From Chrysogorgia sp. JL179-B06 (Eukaryota; Cnidaria; Anthozoa; Scleralcyonacea; Chrysogorgiidae): 64,000 bases of DNA. Positions within the stretch are counted from its first letter, which is position 1, and each line of letters begins with the position of its first letter. The stretch is taken from positions 432,001 to 496,000 of the forward strand of contig JAYKKM010000381.1 of the NCBI GenBank assembly GCA_035772405.1, given 5' to 3'. The position numbers were made by a program, and so were the translations under genes. Shown piece after piece: positions 33,694-48,485 of the stretch. Under the pieces are notes generated by a model. The model worked only from the letters and a program-made list of their open reading frames with translations, searched no databases and was not told the DNA's origin.

Positions 33694-33743
<50 letters not shown>
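33694..33743. repeat. (AT)n microsatellite, about 50 bp
   Basis: A pure AT run between the foldback and the 5'-truncated Penelope-like copy. Confidence 0.9.
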
Positions 33744-37036
<3,293 letters not shown>

Positions 37037-37129
37037 ATGCTATATGAGCGCCTTGATCCATGGTTTAGTTTAGATTGTTATCGAGTTCAAGGAGACACTA
37101 TAACCTCAATGTTTTTGAGAACGGTGACA

Positions 37130-37559
37130 TCGCGCATGATAGAAGAAGAAGAAATACTTTATTTAATGCGGGTATAACATTAATTACCGGTTACCGGGTA
37201 GTTTTCATAATGGCCCTCTATAGATAAATTACATCAAATAGGAATTAAATTACATCAGATAAATTACATCAAATAATAATTACATCAAAAAAGAAAATTA
37301 GAGTTCTATGGTGTTATTTCAAAGTCTAGCTAGTAAGTTTTTAACATTCGAAAATTTTTGAGTATACGGTTTTGATCCAGAATCATAGTATGTAAAGCTT
37401 TTTTAAAATTAGTATGCGAGGTAATATTTCTATAGGATTGGTCTAGCTTATTCCATAGGCGACATGCACTTGAATGAAATGTTTTTAAGCCAGAATTTCC
37501 TTTGCATATTGGCGTTTTAATATTGTTGTTATTAGCTGATCTGGTATTATATCTATGAG
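37130..37559 (-). pseudogene. LINE 3' end (RT C-terminal tail and 3' UTR)
   Basis: Minus-strand frame HRYNTRSANNNNIKTPIC, then GLKTFHSSACRLWNKLDQSY and a terminal FKKALHTMIL, the typical carboxy tail of CR1/L2/Jockey-like LINE ORF2. The 3' UTR is rich in ATTACATCAAATA repeats (37220-37290). Upstream coding is interrupted by the hAT MITE at 37560-37770 and appears to resume beyond it for a few codons. Confidence 0.75.
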
Positions 37560-37770
37560 CAGGCCTCAGTAAAGTGCGCGAGCGTGCGAGCACCGCTCGC
37601 AGGGGTGCTCGCAGGCACATTTTCAATTTGTGCAGGCACAAATTTTTTTGTTGATTTTTTAGCTAATTATTAAAACTGTGTTACTAAAACTTGAAAAGGA
37701 ACACAAATTTTGCAGGCAAATTTCCAACTTCTAAATTCTGCTTGCAGGCACAAAAAGATATTGAGGCCTG
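37560..37770. mobile_element. hAT-type MITE with perfect 8-bp target duplication
   Basis: 211 bp, ends CAGGCCTCA and TGAGGCCTG, flanked by TCTATGAG on both sides (37552-37559 and 37771-37778). An 8-bp duplication and CAGGCC-type ends mark hAT. The ends share CAGGCCT with the autonomous-looking hAT at 42535-45725. It inserted into the LINE tail described above. Confidence 0.9.
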
Positions 37771-38116
37771 TCTATGAGTATTACTAATATAAATAATATA
37801 GTGATCTTTACTCTTTTTTTACTGTTAAAATATTATAATATCCGTATTATTTCAATATTACACTTCCCGCCGGTTCGTTTGTTCGATTTGATTTGTTCGA
37901 CCGCCAGTTGCCAGATAGGTCGTTCAATTCAGCAAATATTATAAACGTGAAGTTCGATTAGGCAAAGTATCGCTTGGGTAAATGTTGTTCGAATTAGATG
38001 TATGGCGTTCAAATGGTCATATTGAATTTTGACATTATAAATGCGCCATATGATTACCATAATATATTATTTTAATATTACAAGGCTATATGATCACCTT
38101 AATACGTGGTTTAGAG

Positions 38117-38378
38117 GGCTATTGCATTTAATATCCGCACCCCCCTGTCGAGGACCTCTATTTTCCAGAGGGGTTCAATCCCAAAAATTCCAAATGGGGT
38201 CTATGCATGACCTGATTTTCCAGAGGGGCAATCTCTTTTTCCACGGGGGGTAAAGACATCATCTTCCATTCCAAAGGGGGTTTAACTCTATTCCATAGGG
38301 TGTGAAACAAAATTTCCAAGGGGATTGGAGGGATAAATACAGTGGTCCTCGACAGCAGGTATTAAATGCAATAGCCTT
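38117..38378. mobile_element. MITE with GGCTATTGCATTTAATA ends
   Basis: GGGCTATTGCATTTAATATC...CCTGTCGAGGACC pairs with GGTCCTCGACAGCAGGTATTAAATGCAATAGCC, arms of about 45 bp. The interior is rich in CCAGAGGGG / TTCCAAAGGGG short repeats. No clear target duplication. Confidence 0.75.
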
Positions 38379-38767
38379 ATTTAATCGTCATGCTATAGAA
38401 AATTTCTCGCATTATTCTGCTGACATGCCTGATCCTGAACACTGCACCAACGGCAGCTTTTCACTTCTGATAAGATAAGAACTCCTTTCACTTTTACAAC
38501 AATAGCCCTTTCTCATTCAAGCAGTCCTCAAAGTAGTTCCATACAGCGCTTTTCGGAATGATAAAAAATAAAAATGAAGTCGAATTAATTGCAATTTTGT
38601 CTCTGTCAATTCTGTCTCTGAGGAAATAGACCATGATTGGTCACTGAATAATGTATTTAAATACGCGATATTCAATTGGTTAAGAACTACTTCCGTTTTC
38701 AGTGTTGTTTACCGGCTTACCGGAAGAAACCCGTTGGTTTCAGTCGCCTCAACGACGTCTTCCATTT

Positions 38768-38817
38768 AGCCTGTGTACAGCCTGAATAAGGTGTATATTC
38801 AGGCTGTACACAGGCTA
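38768..38817. repeat. Perfect 22-bp hairpin
   Basis: AGCCTGTGTACAGCCTGAATA / TATTCAGGCTGTACACAGGCT with a 5-7 base loop. It lies directly before the poly-C-rich dispersed repeat. Confidence 0.85.
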
Positions 38818-38819
38818 CT

Positions 38820-39290
38820 TCTATTACAGACGATTTTAGATTCCCCCCCTACATTTTTTGGAAGCCTCCCCCCCCCCCCTAATGTGATACCATCCATGCA
38901 AAGGTAAATTTTTGTGACCCACCCCCCTACTCTAATGTTGATCAGACTTCCTCTAAAATGAGTGATAATTAAGCGTACACTCATTTTTCATCTGAGTATT
39001 TTACACGTCAGCATTTCCATAATTTATAACTAAACTTTATTTTCACAAACAGAAACCTTTCACAACAAATTAAAAAGTACCATTAATGATAATTGTATGG
39101 TTTCCACTACAAATAATCTTCCCATACTTTATACAAAAATGACTGTACTGAATTTTATTGTTGTTTTATTAAAGGTAATTTTATGCATGCATATCTTGCA
39201 ATGTCTTTTCATGTTTAAAGGCATTGTGTAGTTCCAGAAAAAATCCATAACCCCCCCACGGAAGGCAATTTGTCTAGTGAAATTCAAGGT
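38820..39290. repeat. Poly-C-edged dispersed repeat, copy 1
   Basis: Shares GTGATACCATCCATGCAAAGG, TACTCTAATGTTGATCAGACTTCC and CAAACAGAAACC with 41590-41845, then TCTTCCCATACTTTATACAAAAATGACTG with 46653 onward. It therefore shows the uninterrupted form of the site later hit by the LINE at 41855-46642. Confidence 0.8.
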
Positions 39291-39930
39291 GCTATCAATG
39301 TTGCTTGGACTCTCGAGAAAACGAATCACCTTAAACAAGAGGAGAGAAACTAACCCACCTGATACTCACGAAATTTCGGTCGTCCACAAAAACTATGGAG
39401 AGAAACACTGTTCAACGCCACTTCGAATTTAAATATAATTCAAAGTCAGCCTTAATACAAAACGCGAAAAAGCCTGCCACTTCACAGCAAGAATAAGTTT
39501 GCGGTTTTTCTGAACGGTTTGTTGTGTAAACCGCCATTAATGGCGTCAACAATGCAATAATGAGTCGCGGTTTGAAGTCGACACTCAAGTAAACCGACTT
39601 AATCAACTGATATTTTACTCATATTTCTCAGAGTAAGTACAAGACAAAAGCAATTATTATTTATTTAAAAAATTCCTGGTTTCTGATTGGCTAACAGCCA
39701 ACTGTGAAATCGTCATATCAACTCAACAACCTCGTGTCCAGGCTCTTTACGCGGCGACAGCTTGCCAAATATGGTCAAGCGAGTCAATATGATAATTATT
39801 AACGCGTCAATATGACTTCGTTGTCATGGTTATGGCGACGACAATCATATCTTCTTTGTTGACCTCGCGCATTTCGTAATTCTTGACTGGCTAGCACGCA
39901 AGATATTTTTCATTTTTTAAATAAATAATA
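39290..39930. other. Gene-free stretch
   Basis: Short frames only; no family recognised. Confidence 0.4.
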
Positions 39931-39933
39931 AAA

Positions 39934-40082
39934 CAATTATTGAACTCGGTTTTCGCGTGATATGAAGAATTATCATGCCCTCAGTTTGCCGTTATCAACC
40001 TCAGCCTGCGGCTTCGGTTGATAACGGCAAACTTCGGGCATGATAATTCTTCATATCACGCGAAAACCGAGTTCAATAATTG
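39934..40082. repeat. Near-perfect hairpin, about 65-bp arms
   Basis: CAATTATTGAACTCGGTTTTCGCGTGATATGAAGAATTATCATGCCC...GCCGTTATCAACC is followed by its complement (GGTTGATAACGGC...GAGTTCAATAATTG), with only one or two mismatches and a loop of about 15 bp. Recent foldback insertion. Confidence 0.9.
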
Positions 40083-40364
40083 CTAATTGTTGATCACCTC
40101 GAATCTTTTAATTCCTTCCAGTCGCTAACGTGGCGCAAACGCGGAGACTTTCTGCATATATATATATTCGTCGCCAAGGACAAAGATTTAATAGTCGCAT
40201 TGACGACTATTGGTGCAATTACGGTCTGTAATATCTAAAATATAAAGTCTACAACACACCAAAACACGTTCTATCGTGTTACACTGCGTTAAATGGACAA
40301 TGAAACTAAAGATATTTTATCAAATGTGACTACTTCGATGACCATCTGGAAAATTAAGACGACT

Positions 40365-40770
40365 CTGACCCCCCCCCCCCCTCCTCGGAAATTTCAGTGT
40401 CCAACACCCCCCACCCCCTCGGAAATTCCAGTGCCTTCCGTGGGGGGGTTATGGATTTTTTCTGGAACTACACATTGCAAGATAATGTATACAATTATTC
40501 ATCTCTCATTTTTTCAAGGTGGCCAGAAATGAACGAAACAACAATGTACAATTTCAACTATAATAATGTGTCTTCATGTTCACCTTAAGTGAAGTGTATG
40601 ACTATTTTTAATAAAGGGGTCAAAAATGCATACTTTTTGATGATCTCCTTTGCATTTTCCCTTGTTTTATTTTTTGGGCGATTTTCGAAAGCCCCCCCCC
40701 CCCCCCCCTCAAAATTACCATAGCCCCCCTCTACATGTAGGTAAATTATGAATGCTCCCTTAATATAAAG
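40365..40770. repeat. Poly-C-edged dispersed repeat, second segment
   Basis: CACTGCC-rich poly-C, then GGGTTATGGATTTTTTCTGG (inverse of 39231-39250), then ATTCATCTCTCATTTTTTCAAGGTGGCC and ACAATTTCAACT-TAATAATGTGTC, matching 46745-46860. Ends at another poly-C block (40692-40709). Confidence 0.75.
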
Positions 40771-41590
40771 TATAAACCAGACTATAGTATTAAAAACAGT
40801 TTGCTAATACTTTCCGCTCTGACTGTTTGTAATCAGCATAATTGTTTTTCGAGAATGATCATACAGTCAAAGAGATCAGATACAACCAAATTGTTATACT
40901 GTAGTCATTTCAAACATCGATCAGCTGCATGCAGACAGCAATTGCAGGTCGCCTTCAAGGCATGCCTCGTGCACTGCTATAGTATCGAGTGCCGTTTCAG
41001 TTTAGCTTTTTGCTGTTTTCAGTTTGTCCTATTTGTCAATAAGACGGCTAAGTTTGCTCTTCATATGAATTCCTTATAAACTGAATGTGTGGTTTATTCA
41101 TTGGTTTATTTGATTTTAAAAAGCTTCATCACTTTTGGGTTTATTTTGTTCGCCGACTGCGCATTTTGACATTATGTACATCAATATTATTTATGATAAT
41201 TACATGTAAATGAAAAAGACATACCGGTACTGCCAAACCGATAATTATGTGATTTAACAACGGTATTTTCGGTATACAGGTATAGATATACTGAACATCT
41301 TTACAAATTTGACAAAGTAATAAATTTATTTTGAAGTGTCAATAAATCACTAAATGTTTCACCTAATATGTCATGCTAAACATGATGTGCCATATCAAAT
41401 TAATCAAATTTGACAGTTTAATGTGTAACAGAATGTGCCATATAAACAAGTTAGCATTTTTCTTGACAAACAAAAGGAAAGATCACATTGAAATATGTCC
41501 TTGTTATTGGCCAATAAACAATTCTGAAAGTTGCCGATTATCGGCTTCTACCGATTCATTTCCAATAAACAGTTCATCCCTAATATAAAT
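40770..41590. other. Gene-free stretch
   Basis: A 92-codon plus-strand frame (40801-41079) with many Cys and no recognised family; otherwise AT-rich. Confidence 0.4.
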
Positions 41591-42691
41591 TTTCTTAGGG
41601 AGCACCCCCCTGATATTTCCAGGGAATTTACTCTGCCCCCCCCCCCTGTGATACCATCCATGCAAAGGTAAATTTGTGTGACCCCCTACTCTAATGTTGA
41701 TCAGACTTCCTTTAAAATGAGTGATAAGTGTACAGTCATTTTGCATCTGAGTATTTTACATGTCAGTATTTCCATCATTTATAACTAAACTTTATTTTCA
41801 CAAACAGAAACCCTTCACAACAAATTAAAAAGTACCATTAATGATAATTGATGAATAAGATCTTTATTAAAGGTCAGGAAGCTTTCTCACGAATACATGA
41901 TTTTCAGAAAGGTCCTGACACTATTAAGTGAAGATTATTACAATAACACTTAATATTAAAAACGAATTATGAATACTATATAGATGTTAAAATTACAACA
42001 ATCAACATGCATGCATGCAACAAGTCAATATACTATGCAATATACTAATACTATTTTAAGAAAGTTGACTTAAATTTACTAAGTGAGTCTGAGTCAGTAA
42101 CCTGCTCATCTAAGGAGTTCCAATCCGATATTGCATGATAATCTACCTTATATTTACCCCAGTTTCTCTTTATTCTTGGGAGCCTTAATTTGTTCTTGGT
42201 CCTGGTATTATAGTCGTGAATGTCTTTATTATATAAAAAGTTTATACCATTATCAATAAGATTATTTAGACACTTAAAAACATATAAACAACGATGATAG
42301 AACCTATGATTTGACAAAGGTTTCCATCCTAAATCATGTAAGGCACATGAAGCAGATGAAAACCAAGGACGATCTAAAATTTGTTTTGCAGCCTTATTCT
42401 GCAAAATTTGCAATTTTGCCATCAAAGTTTCATTCCCTTTATCGCCCCATATCAAATCAGCATAGTCAAAGATTGGGAGAATAAGACTATTATATAACAA
42501 CAGTCTAGAGCTGCGAGGAAGCAAATGTTTTGTCCAGGCCTTGTAATCTGAGGCGATCGAGATCGATCGATCGCCTCCGCACTCCCCTTGGCCAATGTTC
42601 TATCGCGATTAATCGATCGCCTGAAATAAGATGATTAGGTTGCAAGATACTGTGGTTTTATTCTTTATTTTTTTGAAAATTTTGTCCCCAA

Positions 42692-42755
42692 ATTCGGCGA
42701 AACAGCGTGGCTATTCGGCGAAACAGCGTGGTTAATATTCGGCGAAACAGCGTGG
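42692..42755 (+). promoter_or_regulatory. Triple subterminal repeat of the hAT element
   Basis: ATTCGGCGAAACAGCGTGG occurs three times in about 64 bp, ending about 95 bp before the transposase ATG. In other hAT elements short subterminal repeats are transposase-binding sites; that role here is inference. Confidence 0.65.
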
Positions 42756-42850
42756 CTTACAGCAGCGCAACTTAGGCCTGCGATCAGGCTGTTCTGCGTT
42801 CAGGCATTCCTCACTTCAGGTGCACGTGTTGTTGATTTCATAGTCGTTCA

Positions 42851-45238
42851 ATGGCTGGGAAAAACCCGAAAAAGGTTGAACTGCGTACATTCAAAAATTG
42901 GCAAAAAGAAGAGGTAATCGGTCACGAATTGTCGGAGGATAATGGTATACAATATGTCACTAAAGTGTGGTGCAAAATCTGCCGAAACAACCAAAAGGCA
43001 ATTGAAATTCACCCTTCTTGCCGAGGTCCTGCAAAGACGGCCATGTTAACATACGTAAATGGGACGTTCAACGTTGTAAAATGTAGCGTTTTGAGGCATT
43101 TATCTGGAAAAGCTCATGAAATAGCTATAACTGCAGATCAAGGAAAACCTGCTGACCAGAGAATAGGATCAGGGGACGGGATTTCCGAATCTCCATCTAT
43201 GAAAAGGCAGATAAAGATAACAACATCCCTGGATAAGATGGCCTCGGATTCCTACCGAAAAATGTTGAACACAGCCTACGAACTAGCTCTTAACCCTTCG
43301 ATGCCACTTTCTCACTTCAAGGTATTGGTTAAATGTCAGCGTCAAAATGGTGTTTGTCTCATTGACGGGAAAGACGATAGCCATTCGTGCAGAGAGTATA
43401 TACATTACATTGCTGATACGATCCGAGAAAAAGTAGCAGTGATTCTTGGTTCGGCCGCCTTCTTGTCAACATTGTCAGATGGTTCGCAAGCAAGGAAAGT
43501 AAAAGATGAAAAAGAACTTGTCCTGGTGAGAACTGAAAGAAATGGCATTCCTGTTTACTTTGTGGCATCTCTTTTAGAGATGTCACAATATGGTGGAACA
43601 GATGCAGATTCAATAAAGAAAGCCATTGATGATGTGTTTGTCGAGAAGCTTGGTCTGGGGGAGGAGCAGTACATCTATTCAATGATTTCCAGCACTGCAG
43701 ATGGAGCAAGTGTAAATTTTGGGAAGTATCGTGGTGTTCTGACTCAGTTAAAGTCAACAAGACCATGGCTGTTAACAATCCACTGTGTGAATCATCGGAT
43801 CGAGCTAGCTGTAAAAGGAGCATTTAAAGATCCATATTTTGATCATGTTGAAGTATTCTACTTGGCCAATTTCAAATTGCTAAAGAATTCAGGAGCCTTG
43901 AAAGATAGACTAAAGAAATGTGCTGCTGCCCTTGACATTACCCATTACGTTCTGCCAAAAATTTCAGGCACTCGGTTTATAAACCATAGAAGACGTGGCT
44001 TTGAACGTCTTTTGCACATGTGGCCTGTTTTTCTTGCTGCATACGAGAGCGCCCTTGCTGAAAAGAAGCAGAAGGCTGAAACAGCTGCCAAGGTTCAAGG
44101 CCTACTGTCCAAATTTCAGAATGTACAAATTTTGTACAAAGTTTGTGCTTATTTGGACATCTTAGAAAAGATTGGTCCATCATCTATGGTATTTGAAGGT
44201 GAAGGTCTGCTGCCCTGTGAAATTGGTGCTAGCCTCCAGTTAACCTATTCTGGACTGGATGACTTGATTGAAGCAAGTGAAAGTGGAGAGGTGCCATTTG
44301 ATAGCTTTCTGAGATATTTTAACATTTCACAAACAGAGACAGAGATAAACATCTTCACAATATCCAGGGAATATCCAAAGGCAGGTCATAAATTGAGAAA
44401 GAAGCAAAACAGGGAGCACATCAATATAGCAGCTGATGGAATGAAGATGCATGGAGCTAACATTATTTTAGTGTTAGCTGCAATTGGTCGTGTGGCTCAC
44501 AAGTTAAAGTCTGCTTTGTGTGAAAGATTCAATGAATTTTCACTGGATATTTACACAAACATGAAGTGGTTTGACCCACAGTACTGGGTTGATGGTGATA
44601 AAGGTTATGGGAATGAGCAAATTACCTACCTTTACAATCATTTTAAACTGCCACTTGATAAGAAAGGGTTCAATCTCCAGAAGTCATTGTCTGAGTGGAA
44701 AGCATTCAAGGTTTTTGTAAGAGAAATGTATCCACATGACATAGCTGCTCTTTCTCTCTGGAAAAACATGTTATGTTATCGAAAGGCAGAATACCTCAAT
44801 TTATGCCTGATTGCAAGTGTGGTATTGTGCATTTCTGGATCTAATAGCACAGTAGAAAGAGCATTCTCTCTTCTTACTTTAATGCTATCTGACCGTCGTC
44901 TTTCATCATCGCACGACCTGGTTGAAGATCTCATGTTAATCAAGGGAAATGACAAGAACTGGTCTTCTAACGAAAGAAAGGAAATTATCGAGACTGCCTT
45001 GACATCATACATGAACAAAAAGAGATCCAAAAAAATTACGAAGGCTAGAGATGAATCAGATCATGACATTGATGAACCACTAGAAAAGGTCCAAGTTTTA
45101 GATCCATCTGTCCTTGATGATTATGACACAGACAGTGACACTGATAGTAGTACTAGTTCCATCAGTGAATGTGATGTTTATGTTACAGATGATGATCAGG
45201 AACTTGTTGACTCTATGACTATTGATTCTGACAATTAG
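42851..45238 (+). CDS. hAT transposase, 795 aa, intact
   Basis: Single-exon frame from ATG 42851 to TAG 45236-45238. The N-terminus has a BED-like zinc finger: C41-x2-C44 (VWCKIC) with H83-x5-H89 (RHLSGKAH). The RNase H-like core shows candidate catalytic D210 (STLSDGSQ) and D284 (STADGASVNFG), followed by the HCVNHRIELA block of the ZNF862/KIAA1586-like hAT branch. The hAT C-terminal dimerisation region reads SGSNSTVERAFSLL, with catalytic-position E669, and SDRRLSS. An acidic Asp/Ser-rich tail ends the protein (about 735-795). It cuts and pastes DNA with 8-bp duplications. Lying inside matched TIRs and a target duplication, it is a transposon gene and not a domesticated host gene. No stop or frameshift is seen, so activity is possible. 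Confidence 0.92.
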   Translation: MAGKNPKKVELRTFKNWQKEEVIGHELSEDNGIQYVTKVWCKICRNNQKAIEIHPSCRGPAKTAMLTYVNGTFNVVKCSVLRHLSGKAHEIAITADQGKPADQRIGSGDGISESPSMKRQIKITTSLDKMASDSYRKMLNTAYELALNPSMPLSHFKVLVKCQRQNGVCLIDGKDDSHSCREYIHYIADTIREKVAVILGSAAFLSTLSDGSQARKVKDEKELVLVRTERNGIPVYFVASLLEMSQYGGTDADSIKKAIDDVFVEKLGLGEEQYIYSMISSTADGASVNFGKYRGVLTQLKSTRPWLLTIHCVNHRIELAVKGAFKDPYFDHVEVFYLANFKLLKNSGALKDRLKKCAAALDITHYVLPKISGTRFINHRRRGFERLLHMWPVFLAAYESALAEKKQKAETAAKVQGLLSKFQNVQILYKVCAYLDILEKIGPSSMVFEGEGLLPCEIGASLQLTYSGLDDLIEASESGEVPFDSFLRYFNISQTETEINIFTISREYPKAGHKLRKKQNREHINIAADGMKMHGANIILVLAAIGRVAHKLKSALCERFNEFSLDIYTNMKWFDPQYWVDGDKGYGNEQITYLYNHFKLPLDKKGFNLQKSLSEWKAFKVFVREMYPHDIAALSLWKNMLCYRKAEYLNLCLIASVVLCISGSNSTVERAFSLLTLMLSDRRLSSSHDLVEDLMLIKGNDKNWSSNERKEIIETALTSYMNKKRSKKITKARDESDHDIDEPLEKVQVLDPSVLDDYDTDSDTDSSTSSISECDVYVTDDDQELVDSMTIDSDN

Positions 45239-45539
45239 AACACAGAGAACTTGAGTACTAATAACTATAGCATTTACTTTAACTTTAAATACTTAAGCAC
45301 ATTTAATATATTAATTAATAAATAATTACTATTAATATAAAAATAGCCATGTTAAACTGAACTTGATATGTTGATTAATATCATGTATAAGTATTGATTT
45401 TAACTTTAAAATTTAAATGCTAATGCACATTTACATGTACTAATTACTAGCCATGTTATTGTTTGGCATTGTATTTGTTGTGTTTCACAACGTATATATA
45501 TATTATAATTATATTATATATTATATTGTTCTGTAGTTC

Positions 45540-45545
45540 AATAAA
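45540..45545 (+). terminator. Poly(A) signal of the hAT transposase gene
   Basis: AATAAA about 300 bp after the stop and 180 bp before the right TIR. It is a plausible cleavage signal; other AT-rich hexamers are nearby. Confidence 0.5.
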
Positions 45546-47109
45546 ATTGTTAATGTTTGGTTTAAATCTTTTCAGGCATTAATTTGGGTTACACGTTCGT
45601 CGTTGTCGTTTATGACCGTATACTAGCTATATTTCGACTTTTAACCCAGGTGCTCAATCAAGCACCTGGCTCAGTTCAGGTGCTTGATTGATCAATCTCC
45701 TCTGTTTTTTTCATCACAAGGCCTGTTTGTCCGTTTTAAAAGTCCAATGCGCTTGTTGATTTTCCCCAAAATCTTTTCTATGTGTTCATACCATTTGAAA
45801 TTCGATGTTAGGGTAACACCCAGATATTCTAATTGATTGACTTCCTTTACTTCATTTCCTGCTACTTGAACAGTTAGAGACACAGCATTACATTTTTTGT
45901 CACTACCAATTACCATTAACTTGGTCTTCGTAAGGTTGAGTGTCAGTTTGTTCATATTTAACCACTCTGCTATGGCTGCGAAGTCTGTGTTAAGGGAATC
46001 TTCTAGAACAACCGTTGATGATGAAAAACAGTATATAATCGTGTCATCAGCGTATATGGATACTTTACAGTGGTCAACAATTCCTGGCAGGTCGTTTACA
46101 TAAACAATAAACAGGAGTGGTCCCAATATACTACCCTGCGGAACACCGATCGTAACTGGCAAAGTATTTGACATATGATTAACGCAAGCAGTTCTCTGTG
46201 ATCTGTCGCTTAGGTAGGACTCAAACCATCGGAGATCGAGATCAGATACGCCAACCCACTGTAATTTTTTAAGGAGGATTTCATGGTCGACGGTGTCAAA
46301 TGCTTTCGAGAGATCAAGAGAGACCGCACCACACAACTTTCCATTTTCCATATTGCCAAGTATTTTGTCAGAGAATGTAACTAATTCTGAAGTAGTGGAA
46401 CGCTTGGACCTAAAGCCGTGTTGAACATTTGTGAGATTATTGTCCATCAAATGTTGGTAAAATTGAGTATGCACAACTCTTTCCAATATTTTACTTAAGG
46501 TCGGCAAAACAGATATTGGGCGATAATTTGAAGCAATATTTCGGTCGCCTGATTTAAATAACGGTGTAACCTTCGCACATTTCCATATTTTTGGAAAGAT
46601 GTAAGTTTCAATGGACATGTTTAATAGGGTAGCTATAGAAGGAATTGCATGATTTCCAATACAAAAATCTTCCCATACTTTATACAAAAATGACTGTACT
46701 GAATTTTATTGTTGTTTTATTAAAGGTAATTTTATGTGCATATGTATATAATTATTCATCTCTCATTTTTTCAAGGTGGCCATAAATGAACTAAATAACA
46801 AATGTACAATTTCAACTCTAATAATGTGTCTTCATGTTCACCTTGAGTGAAGTGTACAACTATTTTTAATTATTATGGGGTCAAAATGCATGGCCAGCTA
46901 CAACCATATTTTTACATCAGGTGGCTTGATGATTGTAGTCGACAGAATGTCTGAAACTTTTTTGATGATCTCCCTTGCACTGTGTTTTATTTTTGGGTGA
47001 TTTTCGAAAGCCCCCCGTAAAACTTAGTTGAAAAATTATGATCCCCCTCAAAATTGCCATTACACCCCCGCCCCCCCCCCCCCTCCCCCCCTAGGTAAAA
47101 TCATGAACG

Positions 47110-48480
47110 CTCCCTTATTGGAAAATGAATATGAATTCCACTAGAGAATTCTATTAGATTTAATTGGAAATTTGCCATGAAAATCCTATAGGAATTCTTA
47201 TACTGTAGAAATGAGAAATTCTATTAGAATTTTAACGGCTTATTCTAGAATCCACTAGAAATGCCTTTTAAAACCACCAGGATCTTACAAGATTCTCGTA
47301 AAACCATGATCAAGTGATCACTTAATCCCGCTTTCAATTATGAAGATTAATACTATAACACAACATTGTAATTGCTTATAACATATGTTTTAGCATGAAA
47401 GCTTTGCATTGTAAATATAGGGAAACATGGATATTGCTATTAACTACAATATATCTTTATACCTTCACTCAGGCCAAATAACGACAAAGGTGAAAGCAAA
47501 AGGACATCGAACGACAAAGGTTTCGCTGATTTCATCGGAATGTAAAACTTGTAAGAAGAACCAAGATTCCTTGGTCGTCAACTAACTGAAGCTACATCGT
47601 TCAGTTTGAATACTGAGAGACTGCAGAATACGAACGTCGAACTATAGAAAGATAATTAAAACATGGATGCCGGAAGAATAAGATGACGATGCGTCATAAA
47701 TGACGCACTTCGTATTTGATAAGGACGCTGATTTTACGTTGTGTCTTAAAAATACATATTCTAATACTGTAAACTTACCTTAATAAGAACAGATATATCA
47801 AGCGGCAGCACCAGTTGTTTGAGAGATTCGTTCACGGTTCAAACCTCGGAAAAAATGGTCTTGTGATTTGGGCAATAAATATTTGCACTTCCGATTTTCG
47901 GGCGTTTTCCTGGAATTTGAGCAATGTTGTTCCTGTCACGTGCACGCGCATGAATAATCCCGAAGTGGAGTCTCGGCTCACAAAATCATGTTATTTTATG
48001 AGAATGAGTAAAATAGCGTACTGCCAAAGCAGAATCTGTCCTCATCCCCCCTGGAGCGCACTTTGTGTTATTTTGATGATATTGAGTAAAATGGATACCC
48101 TAGCTAAACCTAATCCAATCCTTAATCCTCTTCCAAAACCCACTTTCACACTTATCATACACATGAGAATGGCTAGAAAACAATTTTGCTTTCCCTGCTT
48201 ATTGCGCGCAGTGTCGAAGTCAGACCCACCCATCCGGGCGTTGCCCAAAACTTGTCTGCAGGTATATTAGAAGATAAAACATATCTTCTCCCCAATATCA
48301 ATATCCCCTTTGTATTTGTGTCTTAAAAATATATATTCAAATACTCGAAAACGTTCCTTAATAAGAACAGATACAGTACACACACACACATATATATATA
48401 TATAACAGATAATTAGTCCTCGTGCCCAATTCGCGGCACTAAAGCGGTTTAACACAAAAATGTTTATGAATGCTCGCCAC
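47110..48480. other. Gene-free stretch with two SINE-tail-like pieces
   Basis: 47741-47797 and 48318-48375 share GTGTCTTAAAAATA-ATATTC and CCTTAATAAGAACAGATA, resembling the SINE tail GGTCTTAAAATGTATATATTCCAACACTC of the 18-kb cluster. A 151-codon frame between them (47815-48270) is not recognised. Confidence 0.45.
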
Positions 48481-48485
48481 TATTA

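Larger units (their letters stand above)
42535..45725 (+). mobile_element. Apparently complete hAT DNA transposon
   Basis: Ends CAGGCCTTG and CAAGGCCTG (inverted), flanked by TTTTGTCC / GTTTGTCC, an 8-bp target duplication with one difference if the outer C is counted in it. Subterminal features are GATCGATCGATCGCC palindromes at 42553-42612 and an AGGTGCTTGATTG palindrome at 45645-45692. It interrupts the LINE reading frame between KRT and KHLLPRSS, which fixes its borders independently. Confidence 0.9.
41855..46642 (-). mobile_element. 5'-truncated LINE with target duplication, split by hAT
   Basis: The LINE body (45726-46642 plus 41855-42534) is flanked by AATTG-ATGA at 41846-41854 and AATTGCATGA at 46643-46652, an imperfect 10-bp target duplication. 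The RT part shows VTPLFKSGDRN and NYRPISVLP, motif A LDLSKAFDTVDHEILL, motif B GVPQGSILGPLLF and motif C YADDTIIY. The C-terminal part (42524-42051) ends with YNTRTKNKLRLPRIKRNWGK and SLSKFKSTFLK. Apart from the hAT insertion the remaining frame is open, so the copy is young. CR1/Jockey-type by motif style; the endonuclease half is missing. Confidence 0.85.
41590..47110. repeat. Poly-C-edged dispersed repeat, copy 2, split by nested insertions
   Basis: The left part 41590-41845 and right part 46653-47110 are contiguous in the copy at 38820-39290. The gap is filled by a LINE, which itself holds a hAT element. Confidence 0.8.

Noticed and set aside
43359..43823. 154-codon minus-strand frame
   Set aside because: Lies inside the hAT transposase gene, antisense, with no independent support.
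42851..45238. Domesticated ZNF862-like host gene
   Set aside because: Matched TIRs, a target duplication and interruption of a LINE frame show that it belongs to a transposon.
47815..48270. 151-codon plus-strand frame as a gene
   Set aside because: No recognisable domain, starts at a non-ATG position in a repeat-rich stretch, and no splice context was found.
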